Positions 30,744 to 34,071 of a DNA stretch of 34,071 nucleotides are shown here, piece by piece. The position numbers were made by a program, and so were the translations under genes. The notes beneath the pieces are model-generated. The model did not search any database and was not told the origin of the DNA. It saw only the letters and a program-made list of their open reading frames with translations. Source of the DNA: Seminavis robusta (Eukaryota > Bacillariophyta > Bacillariophyceae > Naviculales > Naviculaceae); contig CAICTM010001212.1 of the NCBI GenBank assembly GCA_903772945.1, positions 1 to 34,071 of the forward strand, read 5' to 3'. How positions within the stretch are numbered: the stretch's first letter is position 1; the number at the start of each line of letters is the position of its first letter.

Positions 30744-31997
30744 ATGATACTGACAAGGGGACGTCGGCATGCCTTGAGTGTGTTGGTTGGATTCACAATG
30801 GGGCTTTTGTTTCGTAGGGACTGGGAAATTCTCGACAAGGTTTCGCCCTCCTTACACTTGGTTGACCAAGAGATCCACGGTATAGATACCGGTACCGGTA
30901 CCGGTATAGATACCAACAACAGGACTGGTACCAACAGTACTGGTACCAACAGCACACATAACAAAGTGGATAAAGAGGGCAAAGTGGCTTTGCTGTTTCT
31001 GGTGAACGATGAGATTCAACACGAAGGTTTATGGAAGCAATGGCTTTCTAGTAGTGGTGCCAGTAGTGGTACCAGTACCGGTACCAGTACTGGCAGTAAC
31101 TATTCTTCCAAGATTTCCATCTACATTCATACCAAGCAGACTAAGGAACTCCTTACGAGAGATCCGTTCTTTGCTTCTCGAGTGATTCCATCTGTTCCTT
31201 CTCAGCACATGGCCAACCTGGTAGATGGCATGATGCAACTCTTGATGTATGCTTACTGGAGTGATCAAAGCAACCTCCAATTTGCATTTGTCTCGGATAA
31301 TTCCATTCCAATCAAGACTCTAGATTATCTACACAACACTCTCATCATCCAACAAGCCAAACTGAAAGGACAACAACCACCCACATCACGATTCTGTACC
31401 GTACCCCCTCAAAAGGCAAATAGGACTTGGTCCTTTCTAAAACCATACTGGACCACTCAGCATCCAATCAAGGCTGAACTATGGTCCGTCCTTCATCGAT
31501 CTCATGTCCAATTACTGCTCCAAAACTTGGATACACTGCGAAAATGGTTACACCAATTGCAAGGACAATCTCAAAGAGGGGCTCCCGATGAAATTCTCAT
31601 TCCGTCCTTTCTCAACAACCAATTGGGACCCTCGTCGTTGGAGCAGTGTCATTCCGTCCAAAACAACACATCATCATCCTGGCGCACGTGCTGTCCCCAC
31701 TATGTCTTGTGGAGAGATCAAAAGACACCAGAACCACCCGTCCTGCATGCTCCTCAATTTGCCAAGAATCCGTGTCAAAAAGGATCTCCCTGTCTCTACC
31801 AAGAGTTGCACTCCCACCGGCTCGATGAAATCATTCAAGAACCCAACTTTTTCTTTTTACGAAAAGTCGCTCCCACGGTGCAACTCGTCCGAACAACAAC
31901 CAAAGAACGGGGCAAACCAAGACAACAATATGACAATCGGACCTTTGCCAGTCAATTGGTAGATAGATTGAATAGTGGTTCTTGGGATGCATCATGA
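30744..31997 (+). CDS. Core-2/I-branching-type (GT14) glycosyltransferase, 417 aa
   Basis: Single exon. A short N-terminal hydrophobic stretch (HALSVLVGFTMGLLF, 9-23) flanked by RGRR and RR suits a type II Golgi signal anchor. Residues 46-75 are a low-complexity Gly/Thr/Asn/Ser stem. The catalytic region follows the plant DUF266/Core-2/I-branching pattern: KVALLFLVNDEIQHEGLWKQWL at 80-101, SIYIHTK at 125-131, QLLMYAYW near 165-172, FAFVSDNSIPIKT at 180-192, KAELWSVLHRSHVQLLL at 243-259, DEILIPSFLNN at 282-292, YVLWRD at 320-325 and FFLRKVAP at 369-376. Members transfer sugars to glycans in the Golgi, classically GlcNAc in beta-1,6 linkage; donor and acceptor cannot be read from sequence here. 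The expected landmarks are all present in order, so the gene looks intact. A second low-complexity Ser/Thr/Gly insert (102-121) interrupts the domain just before the SIYIHTK strand. Confidence 0.85.
   Translation: MILTRGRRHALSVLVGFTMGLLFRRDWEILDKVSPSLHLVDQEIHGIDTGTGTGIDTNNRTGTNSTGTNSTHNKVDKEGKVALLFLVNDEIQHEGLWKQWLSSSGASSGTSTGTSTGSNYSSKISIYIHTKQTKELLTRDPFFASRVIPSVPSQHMANLVDGMMQLLMYAYWSDQSNLQFAFVSDNSIPIKTLDYLHNTLIIQQAKLKGQQPPTSRFCTVPPQKANRTWSFLKPYWTTQHPIKAELWSVLHRSHVQLLLQNLDTLRKWLHQLQGQSQRGAPDEILIPSFLNNQLGPSSLEQCHSVQNNTSSSWRTCCPHYVLWRDQKTPEPPVLHAPQFAKNPCQKGSPCLYQELHSHRLDEIIQEPNFFFLRKVAPTVQLVRTTTKERGKPRQQYDNRTFASQLVDRLNSGSWDAS
30887..30907 (+). repeat. TACCGG microsatellite inside the glycosyltransferase stem
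   Basis: Three and a half copies of TACCGG encode the Asp-Thr-Gly-Thr-Gly-Thr-Gly run of the predicted stem region. Related ACCAGTACCGGTACC sequence at about 31070-31092 encodes the second Ser/Thr/Gly insert. Confidence 0.85.
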
Positions 31998-32384
31998 TGG
32001 ATGAATAGTATACCAAACAATCTACTGGCGTTGTTTTTATTCAAGTGTCCAAACGGAAGCTAGTGAAGACCATGGCTCTATTATTGGATAGCTGATTGAT
32101 TGGCGTTCCAGTCCAAGTTTCCTCCGTAATGTATGAGATCCAATCTCGGTTCAAAATAATGCCAGCAAGTAAGATCGCCCTTGAGAGATCAATATCAAAC
32201 GAGATTGCCTCGGAAAAGACTCTTCAAAACAAAAAGATCAACTACTAGTCTAACTATGGTAATGTTTTTGCAACCATGGTAGCAGCACCCTGCACCGTGC
32301 ACACGGTGCATGGTCAGAGCTTCTATCCTTGGCAGCTCTGATGGTTTAGGCTCCCCACAAACAAACCCCTGGGAGGCCCTTTGG
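31998..32384. other. Downstream region of the glycosyltransferase gene
   Basis: No gene is seen. It contains a strong 9-bp inverted repeat with a 2-base loop (32291-32310) and a weaker CAGAGC/GCTCTG pair at 32315-32340. The hAT-like element begins at 32393. Confidence 0.5.
32291..32310. repeat. Perfect 9-bp stem, 2-base loop inverted repeat
   Basis: TGCACCGTG is followed by CA and then CACGGTGCA, which pairs with it over all nine bases. It lies about 300 bp after the glycosyltransferase stop, too far for a typical 3'-end signal. Confidence 0.7.
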
Positions 32385-32392
32385 GTGCTGAT
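32385..32392. repeat. 8-bp target site duplication, left
   Basis: GTGCTGAT directly abuts the left end of the hAT-like element and matches the nTnnnnAn target pattern known for the hAT superfamily. Confidence 0.85.
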
Positions 32393-33089
32393 CAGGGTTC
32401 GCTAACCTGATATATTAGGTTACCGGTTACTTCCAAAAGAACCGGTAACCGGAACCTGATAAAGTAACCTTTACACTAACCTGTTAAAAAAATTCTATCA
32501 GGTTAGTAACCGATACACTAACCTAATACGATCTTGTATCAGGTTAGTGTACCGGTTACTTACCAGGTTTTCTATCAGGTTACTTTTCACCGTTTTTGGG
32601 GCCATTTTCCTCATTCCGCAGTAGATTAACCCTTGGGTGGCACTACCACTGAAGACCCACGCCTTCCAGTTGTCAAGGGTAACTATCTCTGTTATCCAAC
32701 CACCCTCTCAATCTGCAGTTGTCAAGGGTAACTATCTCTGTTACCTAGCCACCCTCGCATTCTGCAGTTGACTAACCCTTGGGTGGCACTACGAGTCGTC
32801 ATGGGTGACTATCTCTGATGCCTAACCACCCTATCAACTATCATCTAACTAACTAACAAGGCAAAACACCTTATATACAGTAACAGGTAACTTACTATGA
32901 CAATACCAGGTTACTTTATCAGGTAACCTACAGGTTACCTGATAAATACCTGACACTAACCTATACACTAACCTACTACAAAAATTCTATCAGGTTAGTA
33001 ACCTATACACTAACCTAGTGCAATTTTCTACCAGGTTAGTGTATAGGTTAGTAACCTATTCCTCAAATCTATCAGGTTAGCGAACCCTG
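32393..33089. mobile_element. Non-autonomous hAT-like DNA transposon (MITE-like), 697 bp
   Basis: The left end CAGGGTTCGCTAACCTGATA (32393-32412) is the exact reverse complement of 33070-33089, giving a perfect 20-bp terminal inverted repeat. Both ends are bordered by GTGCTGAT. A CAGGG start and an 8-bp duplication of the form nTnnnnAn are hallmarks of hAT elements. There is no transposase frame. The outer 190 bp or so on each side are dense copies of short self-complementary motifs (TATCAGGTTA, GGTTAGTGTA, GGTTACCGG), so much of the element can fold on itself. The centre (32618-32820) holds tandem units of about 49 bp. The intact ends and duplication suggest fairly recent movement by a transposase supplied elsewhere. 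Confidence 0.85.
32618..32820. repeat. Internal repeats of the hAT-like element
   Basis: A CAGTTGTCAAGGGTAACTAT unit starts at 32667 and again at 32716, a 49-bp period, with a degenerate third version near 32795. A second direct repeat (TAACCCTTGGGTGGCACTAC) is at about 32627-32646 and 32773-32792, flanking the tandem units. Confidence 0.75.
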
Positions 33090-33097
33090 GTGCTGAT
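33090..33097. repeat. 8-bp target site duplication, right
   Basis: Exact second copy of GTGCTGAT, directly after the right inverted repeat. Confidence 0.85.
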
Positions 33098-34071
33098 GAT
33101 CACACCATGACCTTCAAGATATAACGGGGGTTTTGAGTTGTTAGGCCTTCAAGTGAACTCTTTCCTGTAATGATTTCTAAAGTTAGAGATCGCCTGCCTT
33201 CCGAGTCTGACTGCTCAACGACCACTCACAGTTCACTCACTGCCTCATCAGATCCTGCCTCTCATCTCTTCGAGGGATTAGGGATGGTGGGGGCATCAGA
33301 CGAGGGACTCCGCAGGGCTGGCAAAAAACGTTTAGCTCGGGAAGCTTTGATTGGAGTCTAGGCATGTGTTGCACTAGAGTAGTAGGTATCAAGCTGTGAC
33401 AAATACCACTCAGTTGGAGGGGTTTGCGATAGGCAGTGCAAAGCATCTAGCTAGGGTAGCTACCCCCTCTGGATCTCGCGGTTGAATGACCGAATTCCAT
33501 TTGGCTGTTTGGCCAGAGGTGAAGGTGGCCACAGCACTTGAACCGAGCTAGCTGGAGGTGTCACCAAATCATTCAATGGGAACGCTGTAGTTCAAGACGT
33601 ATTCCCATCGGTACAGTACTGCCAACCAGAGCTGCAAAGTCAGGCCAACCAACTAACTACATACACTGTCATGTATTTCCACTGGCATCAAGAATCGAAT
33701 GAACAGAGATCAAGGCGAACAGGTGATTCTCAGGACGAACCAACTCTTAGGCAAAGCTTGAACTTTCCAAAATGGCTGGTTTCTGAAGGCACCGCTTGTT
33801 ATGAATTCTACTGCCGTCGAGTCTTGGAGTTCGACCTGGTCACTTTAGGCGGCCGTCCTAGTGTCCCAGTATCATTCTGTGTCGTGGTTACGAATACACG
33901 AACCCTCACTTTTTGGCTGGGACGTGCGCTCACTGGTAGCAATCGGTAGCTTGGGGCCTTGGAGCAGCAACACATGTGCAGCGTGAGTTCATTCGGCACA
34001 CAGCCACAACAATAAAGGACACAGCACACCTGTTGCATGCACGCAAGGCAATGGGAGCGGAAAACGGAAAG
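33098..34071. other. Right end, no supportable gene
   Basis: Open frames of up to 92 codons (33671-33949 plus, 33237-33446 minus) show no domain or biased composition. I see no RNA gene. A gene extending beyond the window cannot be excluded. Confidence 0.4.

Overview
The window looks like nuclear DNA of a eukaryotic microalga, most likely a diatom. The reasons are many short GT-AG introns (about 60-135 bp), small genes spaced by 0.5-3 kb, a conserved Core-2/I-branching-type glycosyltransferase, an HTTM-like membrane protein, and intergenic DNA rich in self-complementary microsatellites (TAGC and TACCGG types). The organism call is inference; nothing here fixes the species.

Layout from left to right. 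Bases 1-2470 hold no gene I can support, but they contain a possible inverted-repeat element (374-818) that encloses two exact 45-bp copies of a hairpin-forming sequence. Gene A (minus, 2735-7270) has 13 exons and encodes an unrecognised 1167-residue secretory or membrane protein. Next on the minus strand are an intronless VIT/vWA/DUF2135-like protein (7804-11277) and an HTTM-like multi-pass membrane protein (11957-13972). Gene B (plus, 15771-20351) is a 13-exon, 1176-residue paralogue of gene A in opposite orientation. The two genes are the arms of an inverted duplication with a spacer of about 8.2 kb. Their homology runs into both flanks, and a third copy of the 3' flank alone lies at 25455-25613.

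To the right, 20570-20982 is a second sequence bounded by the same inverted ends as the left element and carries internal repeats. A decayed RtcB-type RNA ligase gene lies at 21400-22467 (minus). A protein built on repeated Gly-[SC]-Glu-Pro / Trp-[TS]-Pro units is at 23599-24414 (minus), and a small charged protein is at 26021-26284 (minus). About 3 kb of repeat-rich intergenic DNA follows. Then come a low-complexity acidic and proline-rich protein (29241-30077, plus), a GT14-type glycosyltransferase (30744-31997, plus), and a 697-bp non-autonomous hAT-like element with perfect 20-bp terminal inverted repeats and an 8-bp target duplication (32393-33089). The last kilobase holds nothing I can call.

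No operon-like logic links these genes. The strongest candidate for something undescribed is the A/B family: a signal peptide, a helical N-terminal region, a Cys-bearing middle, one clear transmembrane segment, a predicted coiled coil, and a C-terminal HYR/Ig-like domain. The two copies share exact intron positions and phases. I could not match the family as a whole to anything I know.
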